DNA from: Deferrivibrio essentukiensis
GTDB taxonomy: Bacteria; Chrysiogenota; Deferribacteres; Deferribacterales; Deferrivibrionaceae
Assembly: GCF_020480685.1 (NCBI RefSeq)
Contig: NZ_JAJAFU010000008.1
Span: 1 to 64,000 of the forward strand
DNA length: 64,000 nucleotides
Direction: 5' to 3'
The position numbers were made by a program, and so were the translations under genes. Below, one piece after another: positions 39,609-48,269 of the stretch. Below the pieces are notes generated by a model that did no database searches, was not told the origin of the DNA, and saw only the letters and a program-made list of their open reading frames with translations. How positions within the stretch are numbered: position 1 is the stretch's first letter; every line of letters starts with the position of its first letter.

Positions 39609-40839
39609 CACGTTAATTGAGGCAGTATTAAAGTATATCGAAAACCAATACGGGCTTAAAATAAATGAACTGAATACGGACAAAGTTTTCGATTTAATTT
39701 ACAAAAACCACATATCTGACTTAGGGTTTGACGAAGAGGTCTTAGAGGTTGTAGACAGGCAAATAAGCGATTTTTTATTTAACAATGAGTCTTACTTCTT
39801 CAGATACCCTGCTCAATTGGAATTAATTTTAAACCACTGTAAAAACAATCTTGCTCCGACAATAGTTTCTTTCGGTTGTTCAAACGGTCAGGAGGCATAT
39901 TCAATTTCAATGTACTTAAAAGAAAGCGGTTTAAACCCAACAATAGTTGGCGTCGACATTGATGAACAAGCGGTCGAAAATGCCAAAACAGGAATCTATT
40001 CCCCTTACTCTTTGCAAAAACTTCCTGAAAAATTTGCAAAATATTTCAGCACCTTAGATAACAAAAAATTTATACTTGCCAATGAAATTAAAAATAACGT
40101 TAACTTTTACAAATTAAATATTCTGAAAGATGATATTGGCAAAATACTCCCGGACCAAAAAGCAGATATTGTTCTTATGAACAATATTCTTATTTACATG
40201 AATAAGAAGACTATAGACTATGTAATAGAAAAGATTGCTAACATACTAAAGCCAGATGGAATTCTTCTGACAACCGAAGAAGGATATTCCATTAAAACAT
40301 TTCAAAACTTTTTAAAAAGCGATAAAACAAACAATTGTAAATTTTACACCAAACCAAACTTGGAAGAGATAGCACCAATGGAATACCGTGAGCTGTTTGA
40401 AATTAAGATTGATAAAGAGAATACGGAATTTGATTATGAATCATTAAAAATAAAACAAGAAGAAACAACCATAGAAGATGCTAAGCGATACTTTAATAAA
40501 AATAACTTTTTGAATGCCATAGCTATCAGCTACAACATATTGAAAAATGATCCATTAAATGATGAAGCACTTATTATTATTTCAGAAAGTTTTTATAAAT
40601 TGGGATTTAACAGTGAAGCTAAAAAATGGCTTAAGACTTACCTCATCATCAACTCGAATAAAGAGGAAAAAATTGAGCGATATCTTAACCTTTGTTTGAA
40701 AACCAAAGATTTTTTTGAATATATAAGAATATTAAAGAAAAAAATAGCCCTCTTAAATAAAAAAGATGATATAATTAGATTAAGAGAAATTTTAAATAAA
40801 GTAGGGCTAAATGCTGAAGAATTGCATTATAATATGTAA
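39577..40839 (+). CDS. CheR-type protein glutamate methyltransferase with C-terminal helical repeats
   Basis: Probable SAM-dependent methyltransferase for chemoreceptor glutamates. It has the CheR helical N-domain, then NNESYFFRYPAQLELI, the SAM site IVSFGCSNGQEAYSISMYL, GVDIDEQAVENAKTGIYS and ADIVLMNNILIYMNKKTID. About 130 residues after the methyltransferase contain TPR-like repeats (NAIAISYNILKNDPLNDEALIIISESFYKLG), as in CheR proteins that dock on complexes. No chemoreceptor, CheA or CheB lies in the window. I chose the ATG at 39577 because an earlier frame start (39511) lies deep in the STAS gene; no clear ribosome site marks either. Confidence 0.86.
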   Translation: MTKLKEVFSSNTLIEAVLKYIENQYGLKINELNTDKVFDLIYKNHISDLGFDEEVLEVVDRQISDFLFNNESYFFRYPAQLELILNHCKNNLAPTIVSFGCSNGQEAYSISMYLKESGLNPTIVGVDIDEQAVENAKTGIYSPYSLQKLPEKFAKYFSTLDNKKFILANEIKNNVNFYKLNILKDDIGKILPDQKADIVLMNNILIYMNKKTIDYVIEKIANILKPDGILLTTEEGYSIKTFQNFLKSDKTNNCKFYTKPNLEEIAPMEYRELFEIKIDKENTEFDYESLKIKQEETTIEDAKRYFNKNNFLNAIAISYNILKNDPLNDEALIIISESFYKLGFNSEAKKWLKTYLIINSNKEEKIERYLNLCLKTKDFFEYIRILKKKIALLNKKDDIIRLREILNKVGLNAEELHYNM

Positions 40840-42133
40840 AAAGAGTGAAAATAAACTATTCAAGACATTGTGCCCTGACAGTGTGATAAAAAATTCCCTT
40901 TTAACTGCTTTTAGATACGTCTTTAATAATTCTGGCATAATTGTTGTGGTTACTGAAGGATTTGTTCAGGTAAATAGCTTGGTTTTGCCACCTCTCATAA
41001 GACTCAGTAAGCTAAAAAATATCCCACCATTAATTATGGTTTCTGAAAAAAATTATACCTATTCTGATATTATAGTGACAAATATTAATAACCTGAAAGA
41101 AACTATTTTCCACATGGGAACTTTTTTAAATAATTATGATCCAATAATTAGCTCCAATATATTTAACGACTTCCTGATGCTTAACTCTTTTGAAATGTTA
41201 AATCAAATTTTAAGAGAAAAACAGACAGACAAAAGTAATATTTATAAAAAATGTACTGAACTGATGGAGATAGCGTTACTACCGGCTGGTCTTGCAATTG
41301 GCGAAACAATAAATAATGAAACAACACTGTTTATTTCCCAAAACTCTTTCGTAGATATCCAAACTTTCAAAAATATATTAAGTTCTAATAAAATACCCAC
41401 GGAAAACCTGACAATACAAAATAACGAAAAATCAAAGGCGCATGAATATACAAAAATATATTTGAAAGATACGCAAACATATTTCATAAAAAAGAATGAT
41501 CTTTTTTTAGTAACTATTTTCAGCAAAGAGCAGATAAAAGACGAAACATATATGACAAACCTTTTGAACAAACTTTTCGAAAAAATAGAGGAAGTGATAC
41601 ACATAAGCAGTACAACTATCAGAGAACACCGCATATCAATTACCGACTATCTGACAGGGATATATAACAGACGATTCTTCGATGAAATTTTAAATAAAGA
41701 GTTAATACTTTCAAAAAGGAAAAAGATGCCCCTTTCGTTATTGCTCTTTGATATAGATTTTTTTAAACGTATTAATGATTCATATGGTCATACGATTGGT
41801 GACGGGGTTTTGACCTCCCTTTGTAAATTGGTAGCAAAGCTCTTAAGAAAGTCGGATATTTTTGCTCGAATCGGTGGAGAAGAATTTGCTATTTTACTCC
41901 CGGATACCGACGAAAAAGGGGGATATTACTTAGCTGAAAAAATTAGAGCTACTGTGGAAAACGAAACTTTTATAATTGATAAATACAAAATAAAATTTAC
42001 TATTTCCATTGGACTTTTAACTGGAATTAATGTAGATAAACTTGACTATAATACAATATATAAACTAACTGATGATGCACTTTATGAAGCTAAAAAAAGA
42101 GGAAGAAATAGAACAATTAACAGAGTTTTCTGA
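40811..42133 (+). CDS. Diguanylate cyclase with novel N-terminal region
   Basis: A 440-residue c-di-GMP synthase. The first 270 residues have no recognised domain; the segment at about 125-270 could be a GAF-like sensor (TELMEIALLPAGLAIGETI). The C-terminal GGDEF domain is complete: FKRINDSYGHTIGD, inhibitory site RKSD, catalytic GGEEF and LTDDALYEAKKRGRN. The Asp of GHTIGD marks it as c-di-GMP-type. It overlaps CheR by 29 bases and is followed by rlmN within its own 3' end, closing the signalling operon. AGGG precedes the ATG. Confidence 0.9.
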   Translation: MLKNCIIICKKSENKLFKTLCPDSVIKNSLLTAFRYVFNNSGIIVVVTEGFVQVNSLVLPPLIRLSKLKNIPPLIMVSEKNYTYSDIIVTNINNLKETIFHMGTFLNNYDPIISSNIFNDFLMLNSFEMLNQILREKQTDKSNIYKKCTELMEIALLPAGLAIGETINNETTLFISQNSFVDIQTFKNILSSNKIPTENLTIQNNEKSKAHEYTKIYLKDTQTYFIKKNDLFLVTIFSKEQIKDETYMTNLLNKLFEKIEEVIHISSTTIREHRISITDYLTGIYNRRFFDEILNKELILSKRKKMPLSLLLFDIDFFKRINDSYGHTIGDGVLTSLCKLVAKLLRKSDIFARIGGEEFAILLPDTDEKGGYYLAEKIRATVENETFIIDKYKIKFTISIGLLTGINVDKLDYNTIYKLTDDALYEAKKRGRNRTINRVF

Positions 42134-43190
42134 CATAACCCTTGATAACCTTTCCAAACAAGAGCTTACAGTTTTTTTTACATCAATAGGTGAGAAAAAA
42201 TTTAGAGCTGAACAGGTTTATAAATGGTTATACTCTAAATATTCGGATGATTTTGAAAGTATGACCGATTTGTCTAAAACGCTACGAGAAAAACTTAAAG
42301 CTCACACAAAGCTCACAAAGCTTGAAGTCGCACAAATTACTCGTTCAAAAATTGACGGAAGTATGAAAATTCTAATAAAATTGTCTGACAATAATTACAT
42401 TGAATCAGTCATTTTAAAAGATTCTGAAAGACTTACCGGTTGTATATCATCTCAAATAGGGTGTCGTATGGGGTGTAAATTTTGCAATACGGCTAAAATC
42501 GGGCTAATTAGAAATCTCACGTCAGGAGAAATAGTAAGGCAAATACAGCTTATAAATAAAATCTCTTTGGATGAATTTGGCAAAAAGGTATCAAACCTTG
42601 TCTTTATGGGCATGGGAGAGCCACTTGACAATATGGATAATCTTATAAAAGCACTTGATATAATCCTTGATGAAAACGGATTAGGATATTCTCATAGAAA
42701 AATCACAGTATCAACTTCAGGAGTAAGCAACAAAATTATTAATCTATTTGAATTAAAGAATGCACCAAATATTGCTATTTCCCTTAACGCCACAACAGAT
42801 GAAACAAGAAACAGGATTATGCCGGTAAATAACAAATACCCGATAAAAACACTGTTAACCGACATAAAAAAACTCCCCCTTCAAAAACGAAAAAGAATCA
42901 CTTTTGAATATGTCATGCTTAAAGGGATTAATGACAGCATCGATGATGCTAAAAGATTAATCAAGCTGTTAAAAGGTATCCCTTCAAAAGTTAACCTAAT
43001 TTCATACAATATAACCAAAGATTCTGAATTTCAAAAAATATCATATGAACATATTTTAAGATTTCAAAAAGTTTTGACAGATGCAGGTATTTGTGCTCTC
43101 ATAAGAAAAAGTCTCGGAGAGGACATTGATGGAGCCTGCGGGCAACTTTATGCAAAATATTTAAAACAAGGAGGCTGTGATGTCAATTAA
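42084..43190 (+). CDS. rlmN: 23S rRNA (adenine-2503-C2)-methyltransferase RlmN
   Basis: Radical-SAM enzyme that methylates A2503 of 23S rRNA (and A37 of some tRNAs). The cluster-binding CRMGCKFC motif lies near residue 120 within CISSQIGCRMGCKFCNTAKIGLIRNLT; VFMGMGEPLDN and the C-terminal SLGEDIDGACGQL, holding the catalytic cysteine, are family-typical. N-terminal LSKQELTVFFTSIGEKKFRAEQVYKWLY is the usual RlmN start domain. Several starts are possible; I used the ATG at 42084, inside the end of the cyclase gene. The 3' end overlaps bcp by 11 bases. Confidence 0.94.
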   Translation: MKLKKEEEIEQLTEFSDITLDNLSKQELTVFFTSIGEKKFRAEQVYKWLYSKYSDDFESMTDLSKTLREKLKAHTKLTKLEVAQITRSKIDGSMKILIKLSDNNYIESVILKDSERLTGCISSQIGCRMGCKFCNTAKIGLIRNLTSGEIVRQIQLINKISLDEFGKKVSNLVFMGMGEPLDNMDNLIKALDIILDENGLGYSHRKITVSTSGVSNKIINLFELKNAPNIAISLNATTDETRNRIMPVNNKYPIKTLLTDIKKLPLQKRKRITFEYVMLKGINDSIDDAKRLIKLLKGIPSKVNLISYNITKDSEFQKISYEHILRFQKVLTDAGICALIRKSLGEDIDGACGQLYAKYLKQGGCDVN

Positions 43191-43650
43191 ACTTCAAAAG
43201 GAAGACAAAGCTCCAAATTTCGAACTTGAAGCAAATGATGGTAATGTTTATTCCCTTAACAGTTTTTCAGATAAAATATTAATTCTTTATTTCTACCCTA
43301 AAGACAATACTTCAGGTTGTACAACTGAAGCAATTGAATTTACTGCAAAAAAAAACGAATTTGAAAATTTAAACGCTGAGATTGTTGGTGTAAGCCCTGA
43401 CTCGGTGAAATCTCATTGTAATTTTATTAACAAACACAACCTCGGAATTCTCCTTTTGAGCGACCCTGATAAAAAAGTTGCTGAGGCTTACGGTGCATTT
43501 GGTGAAAAAAAGATGTATGGTAAAGTTACAAAAGGGATTATAAGATCTACCTTTGTAATAAAAAATGGTATTGTTATAAATGCATACTATAACGTAAAAG
43601 CTAAAGGGCATGCAGAAAAAGTTTTAAACGATTTAAAAGGGTTTAAATAG
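43180..43650 (+). CDS. bcp: Thioredoxin-dependent peroxiredoxin, Bcp/PrxQ type
   Basis: Reduces hydroperoxides with a catalytic cysteine in a thioredoxin fold. The 156-residue protein has FYPKDNTSGCTTEAIEF around the peroxidatic Cys near residue 46. The usual resolving Cys five residues later (CxxxxC) is absent (CTTEAIE), so it may be a 1-Cys or atypical form; another cysteine lies in KSHCNF. I use the ATG at 43180, after AAGGAGG. Its upstream neighbour is rlmN, overlapping, and xseB follows by 3 bp. Confidence 0.92.
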   Translation: MSIKLQKEDKAPNFELEANDGNVYSLNSFSDKILILYFYPKDNTSGCTTEAIEFTAKKNEFENLNAEIVGVSPDSVKSHCNFINKHNLGILLLSDPDKKVAEAYGAFGEKKMYGKVTKGIIRSTFVIKNGIVINAYYNVKAKGHAEKVLNDLKGFK

Positions 43651-43653
43651 ACT

Positions 43654-43878
43654 ATGAAAGATAATAACAAATTTGAAGCAAAGTTAAAAAGGTTAGAAGA
43701 AATAGCGGAAAAACTTGAGCGTCAGGACATCGGTATTGAAGAATCTTTAAGCCTCTTTCAAGAAGGGATGAAATTGGGAAAGGAATGTAAAAAAATCTTA
43801 GAGGAAGTCGAGCTGAAAGTCCAAAAAGTCGTTAATGAAATTGATGATGAAATAAAAACGGAGCCCTTTGATGAGTGA
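43654..43878 (+). CDS. xseB: Exodeoxyribonuclease VII small subunit
   Basis: A 74-residue helical protein forming the small subunit of exonuclease VII, which degrades single-stranded DNA. The family pattern is present: FEAKLKRLEEIAEKLERQDIGIEESLSLFQEGMKL followed by CKKILEEVELKVQKV. The large-subunit gene (xseA) is not in the window. Its end overlaps the prenyltransferase start by 8 bases, the usual arrangement xseB-ispA-dxs found in many bacteria. Confidence 0.93.
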   Translation: MKDNNKFEAKLKRLEEIAEKLERQDIGIEESLSLFQEGMKLGKECKKILEEVELKVQKVVNEIDDEIKTEPFDE

Positions 43879-44770
43879 GTTTAATCTGAAAAACTATCTG
43901 CTATTTTGGTCTAAGAAGGTTGATGAGTGGCTAAATAATTACATGAAGCCAAATAGTGCTTTTTCACTCGGTTTGACGGAAGCAATGAGATATTCTGTTT
44001 TTGCAGGGGGGAAAAGGCTCAGGCCTGCTCTAATCTATTCTGCTTACGGAATATTTGAAAGCTATTTTGATAAAGTTACACCTTTTGCTGCCGCAGTTGA
44101 AATGTTGCACACGTACTCACTTATACATGATGATTTACCTGCAATGGATGATGATGACTTAAGAAGAGGAAAGCCTACTAACCATAAAGTTTTCGGAGAA
44201 GCTACTGCTATTTTAGCCGGTGATGCACTTTTAACCAAAGCATTTGAAATAATGACGGACAAAAATATAAACACAGATATACCGATTGAAATGATGATAG
44301 AAGCAGCACATAAATTGGCAATTGCAACTGGTGACAGAGGAATGGTTGCAGGGCAATTTGCAGATATTAAGGCTGAAAATAGTAAGGTTGGCTTAGAAAA
44401 TGTAATCTTTATTCACCAGCATAAAACTGCAGCCCTTATAGGTTACTGCACAGAGCTTGGGGCAATCCTCGGCTTCGGGGATGAAAAAGATAAAGAAATA
44501 TTGAAAAATTTTGGGCAAAAAATTGGTCTTGCTTTTCAAATATACGATGACGTCCTTGATGTGACATCAACTACCGAACAACTTGGTAAAAATGCAAAAA
44601 GTGACATTGAGAATAATAAAGCAACTTACACTACATTTTATGGTGTGGATGAATCCATTAAAATAGCAAACGAACTAATAGATGAGGCAATAAATTCTGT
44701 CGAATGTTTTAAAGCTGCCTCCAGGCCGCTTGTGGAAATTGCAAAATATACCACTACAAGAAATAATTAA
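43871..44770 (+). CDS. Polyprenyl (farnesyl/geranylgeranyl) diphosphate synthase
   Basis: Condenses isopentenyl diphosphate with allylic diphosphates. The 299-residue product has both aspartate-rich motifs: LIHDDLPAMDDDDLRRGKPT (first, about 85-104) and FQIYDDVLD (second). GGKRLRPALIYSA is the N-terminal substrate motif. Adjacent dxs and xseB match the classical ispA operon. Chain length (C15 or C20) cannot be fixed by eye, so I leave the symbol blank. The ATG at 43871 overlaps xseB. Confidence 0.93.
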   Translation: MSEFNLKNYLLFWSKKVDEWLNNYMKPNSAFSLGLTEAMRYSVFAGGKRLRPALIYSAYGIFESYFDKVTPFAAAVEMLHTYSLIHDDLPAMDDDDLRRGKPTNHKVFGEATAILAGDALLTKAFEIMTDKNINTDIPIEMMIEAAHKLAIATGDRGMVAGQFADIKAENSKVGLENVIFIHQHKTAALIGYCTELGAILGFGDEKDKEILKNFGQKIGLAFQIYDDVLDVTSTTEQLGKNAKSDIENNKATYTTFYGVDESIKIANELIDEAINSVECFKAASRPLVEIAKYTTTRNN

Positions 44771-44781
44771 CGAGGGGTTGG

Positions 44782-46638
44782 ATGGGGATAATAGACAATA
44801 TAAAACTGCCGGACGGGATTCAAGCTTTAGGGTATGACGAATTAAAAGAGTTAGCCAAGGATGTAAGAGAGCTAATTATAGATGTAGTTTCCAAAAATGG
44901 GGGGCATCTTGCTCCAAGCCTTGGTGTGGTGGAATTAACCATTGCACTTTTAAAAGTATTCAAACCTGACTTTGACAGAATAGTCTGGGATGTGGGGCAT
45001 CAATCTTATGCCTACAAAATACTAACTGACAGAAAAGATAGGTTTCACACTTTAAGGACTTATAAAGGGATAAGTGGCTTTATCAAACCTTCAGAGAGTA
45101 TTTATGATACTTTTGGCGTAGGCCACACAAGTACATCTATCTCTGCAGGTCTTGGGATTAAAACTGCTTCAGACCTGTTGGGAAAGGGGCAGCGTGTAGT
45201 TGCTGTAATAGGCGATGGTGCCATGACAGCAGGGCTTGCTTTTGAAGGGCTTAACAACCTTGGCCAGCTTGACAAAAATATGATAGTAATCCTCAATGAC
45301 AATGAAATGTCGATTAGCCCAAATGTCGGAGCTTTTTCAAGACATTTATCAAAGATTTTATCAGGAGATATCTATACAAAGTTTAGAAAAGATGTTCAAA
45401 AGCTTCTTGAAAATGCACCACTTGGAGGGCAGCTTCTTCACGTTGCAAAAAAAATGGAAGAAGGGCTTATAGGATTTTTCACTCCCGGAGCCATATTTGA
45501 AGAGTTAGGACTTAGATACATAGGTCCCATTGATGGACACAACATAAAAGATATAGTTTCTGCACTTAATAATGCTAAAAAGCAAGATGGTCCTGTTTTA
45601 ATACACGTATCAACCAAAAAAGGGAAAGGTTACAAGCCAGCAGAAGAAAACCCAGACATATATCACGGAGTATCATCATTTAATAAGGATGATGGAAAAC
45701 CTATAAAATTTGGGGCAAAAAAAACTTTTACAAATGTATTTGGTGACAAACTGGTAGACATGGCGCTTAAAAATAATAAGATTGTTGCAATTACAGCTGC
45801 TATGGCAGATGGTACAGGGCTTAAAAAATTTGCTGAAGTATTCCCCGACAGATTTTTTGATGTGGGAATAGCAGAGCAACACGCTGTAACATTTGCGGCA
45901 GGTCTTGCAATTAACGGACTTAAGCCTTACGTTGCGATATATTCTACATTTTTACAAAGAGCTTATGATCAGATTATCCACGATGTAGCTCTGCAAAACC
46001 TTCCTGTAGTATTTTGCATAGATAGAGCGGGGCTTGTGGGAGCTGACGGGCCTACACATCACGGGAGTTTTGATATTTCATATCTGAGATGCGTCCCAAA
46101 TATAACCATTATGCTACCGAAAAACCTTTTTGAGCTTGAAAAGATGTTAGAGCTTTCTGAAAATATAAACTCTCCCGTTGCCATAAGATATCCACGAGGC
46201 AGCGCTGAAGATATAGACGGCTATATTGATGCTGAAGTTGAGCTTGGCTTGCCTGAAATTGTAACAAATACAGGAGAAATTGCATTAATTACTGCTGGAC
46301 ATACTTTCTCTGAAGGCTTTAAAGCAAAAAAATTACTAAAAGAAAAAGGTGTTGATATTTCCCTTATAAATTTAAGGTTTTTAAAACCATTAAATAAAAA
46401 AGTATTAACTGATGCAATAAAAGATAAAAAACTAATTGTAACCCTGGAAGATAACAGTATCAAAGGCGGGGTTGGTGAAGAAATATGCTCGCTCGTTATG
46501 GAAAATAATATCTGTGCGAAAGTCATAAAATTGGGGTTACCCGATAGTTTTGTTGAACATGGAGATGTCAGTATATTAAAAAAACAGCTCAAACTTGATA
46601 GTGAATCCGTTGTAGAGCTCATTTTGGAACATGCCTAA
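44782..46638 (+). CDS. dxs: 1-deoxy-D-xylulose-5-phosphate synthase
   Basis: First enzyme of the MEP pathway, joining pyruvate and glyceraldehyde-3-phosphate with thiamine diphosphate. The 618-residue chain is full length: VGHQSYAYKILTDR and FGVGHTSTSISAGLG in the N-terminal domain, VIGDGAMTAGLAFEGLNNLG with the ThDP/metal motif ending LNDNEMSISPN, IGPIDGHN, FDVGIAEQHAVTFAAGLA in the pyrimidine domain, and YPRGSAED and TLEDNSIKGGVGEEI in the C-terminal domain. GAGGGG precedes the ATG. Its end overlaps tlyA by 8 bases. Confidence 0.97.
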   Translation: MGIIDNIKLPDGIQALGYDELKELAKDVRELIIDVVSKNGGHLAPSLGVVELTIALLKVFKPDFDRIVWDVGHQSYAYKILTDRKDRFHTLRTYKGISGFIKPSESIYDTFGVGHTSTSISAGLGIKTASDLLGKGQRVVAVIGDGAMTAGLAFEGLNNLGQLDKNMIVILNDNEMSISPNVGAFSRHLSKILSGDIYTKFRKDVQKLLENAPLGGQLLHVAKKMEEGLIGFFTPGAIFEELGLRYIGPIDGHNIKDIVSALNNAKKQDGPVLIHVSTKKGKGYKPAEENPDIYHGVSSFNKDDGKPIKFGAKKTFTNVFGDKLVDMALKNNKIVAITAAMADGTGLKKFAEVFPDRFFDVGIAEQHAVTFAAGLAINGLKPYVAIYSTFLQRAYDQIIHDVALQNLPVVFCIDRAGLVGADGPTHHGSFDISYLRCVPNITIMLPKNLFELEKMLELSENINSPVAIRYPRGSAEDIDGYIDAEVELGLPEIVTNTGEIALITAGHTFSEGFKAKKLLKEKGVDISLINLRFLKPLNKKVLTDAIKDKKLIVTLEDNSIKGGVGEEICSLVMENNICAKVIKLGLPDSFVEHGDVSILKKQLKLDSESVVELILEHA

Positions 46639-47434
46639 AACCAGACTTGACAAACTTCTAACAGAAAGAGGCTTGGCAGAATCAAGGGAAAAAGCACAGA
46701 GATTAATTATGGCAGGGCTTGTGTTGGTAGATAATAATGTAATAGATAAGCCAGGCTCCCAAATTGATGAAACATGCAACATAACCTTGAAAGAGACATT
46801 AAAATATGTCAGTCGTGGCGGACTAAAATTAGAAACCGCTCTTAAGTATTTTAATTTAAATTTTAAAGGTAAAATTGTAATTGATATAGGGGCATCAACC
46901 GGCGGATTTACAGACTTGTGTCTACAAAACGGTGCTATTAAAGTTTACTCGGTGGATGTGGGGAAAAATCAATTGCATGAAAAACTCCTCAAAGATGAAA
47001 GAGTAATCAATCTTGAAAAAACAAATTTCAGATACATCACTTTTGACGCGATTAACGAAAAAGCAGATATAATAGTCTCAGACGTATCTTTTATTTCCCT
47101 TACAAACATTATCCCATCGATTATTCAATTCTGTCATGAGAAAACTGAAGCTTGCCTTTTAATAAAACCTCAATTTGAAGCGGGGGCAAAATTTGTAGGT
47201 AAAAACGGGGTGGTAAGGGATAAAGAAGTACATGTGCAAGTAATTAACAAGATTATAGATTTTGCAAAAGAATATGGCCTATACACCAAAGGTCTTGTAA
47301 AATCTTCAATAAAAGGTCCTAAAGGAAATATTGAATACCTTTTATATTTAAAGTATAATTCTAAAAGTGAGAAGGAAATTGCAGAAAACGAAATAAGGAA
47401 AGTAGTTTATGAAGAATATTGCCATTGTGGCTAA
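46631..47434 (+). CDS. tlyA: TlyA-family rRNA ribose methyltransferase
   Basis: Predicted 2'-O-methyltransferase acting on ribosomal RNA (haemolysin A family; in mycobacteria it confers capreomycin sensitivity). An S4 RNA-binding domain (about 3-62, RLDKLLTERGLAESREKAQRLIMAGLVLV) precedes an FtsJ/RrmJ-like domain with VSRGGLKLETAL, the SAM site VIDIGASTGGFTDLCLQNGA, DVSFISLTNI and LIKPQFEAG. It lies in the dxs-nadK-recN order common to many bacteria and overlaps both neighbours. Confidence 0.93.
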   Translation: MPKTRLDKLLTERGLAESREKAQRLIMAGLVLVDNNVIDKPGSQIDETCNITLKETLKYVSRGGLKLETALKYFNLNFKGKIVIDIGASTGGFTDLCLQNGAIKVYSVDVGKNQLHEKLLKDERVINLEKTNFRYITFDAINEKADIIVSDVSFISLTNIIPSIIQFCHEKTEACLLIKPQFEAGAKFVGKNGVVRDKEVHVQVINKIIDFAKEYGLYTKGLVKSSIKGPKGNIEYLLYLKYNSKSEKEIAENEIRKVVYEEYCHCG

Positions 47435-48269
47435 ACCGCATACTCCAAACATAAAAGATATTACTGAAAAAATAATTAATTTTTTAATGAGTAAAAATAA
47501 ACGTATATTACTTGAAAAAAGGGCAGCTGAAGCTTTGTGTGTAGATAATTATCACAGTGAAAATGAAATCAGGGATAGTGCAGATTTGGTAATAGTATTA
47601 GGCGGTGACGGCACTTTAATCTCTGCTATAAGGTTACTACAAGAAAAAAGTACACCTGTCTTGGGTATAAATTTGGGTAGGCTCGGTTTTTTAACCGACA
47701 CAAAAATAGAAGATGCCACGTCAACCTTACAAGAGGTTTTTTCAGGAAATTACATGATTGAAAAAAGGATGAAGCTGGATGTCTTAGTAAAAAACAAATA
47801 TAATACCACATTCAAAGCGCAGGTAATTAATGATTTGGTAATTAATAAAGGTGCTCTCGCCAGAATAATTGATATTGATGTAACCGTTGATAACCTTTTT
47901 ATGAACACCTATAGAGCTGACGGTATAATTATTTCCACACCTACAGGCTCAACGGCTTATACCCTTGCAGCGGGAGGTCCAATCGTATACCCTACTCTAA
48001 ATTCAATTATAGTAACACCTATTTGCCCGCATGCTCTCAGCCACAGACCTATAGTCCTTCATGATACAAGTAAGCTGAAATTAAAAGTGAAAGACCTTTA
48101 TGATAAAGTATTTATAACATGTGATGGTCAGGAAGGGAAAAAGATGGAGTCAGGCGAAGAAGTTTATGTGGAAAAATCAAATTCATTTGCAAACCTTATT
48201 GTAACAAAACACCATAATTATTTTACACTTCTAAAAGAAAAGCTTGGTTGGGGAAGGCCTAATGCTTAA
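47409..48269 (+). CDS. nadK: NAD kinase
   Basis: Phosphorylates NAD to NADP. Family motifs: IVLGGDGTLISAIRL (GGDGT, near residues 61-66), GINLGRLGFLTD, YRADGIIISTPTGSTAYTLAAGGPIV and ITPICPHALSHRPIVL-like VTPICPHALSHRPIV. Length of 286 is normal. Its ATG lies 26 bases inside tlyA, after AGGAAA; its stop overlaps recN by 8 bases. Confidence 0.96.
   Translation: MKNIAIVAKPHTPNIKDITEKIINFLMSKNKRILLEKRAAEALCVDNYHSENEIRDSADLVIVLGGDGTLISAIRLLQEKSTPVLGINLGRLGFLTDTKIEDATSTLQEVFSGNYMIEKRMKLDVLVKNKYNTTFKAQVINDLVINKGALARIIDIDVTVDNLFMNTYRADGIIISTPTGSTAYTLAAGGPIVYPTLNSIIVTPICPHALSHRPIVLHDTSKLKLKVKDLYDKVFITCDGQEGKKMESGEEVYVEKSNSFANLIVTKHHNYFTLLKEKLGWGRPNA

Noticed and set aside
5641-42133. Hypr-type (cGAMP-producing) GGDEF enzymes, as used by Geobacter in extracellular electron transfer
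   Set aside because: Both GGDEF proteins keep Asp in GHxxGD, where Hypr enzymes have Ser, so they are read as c-di-GMP synthases.
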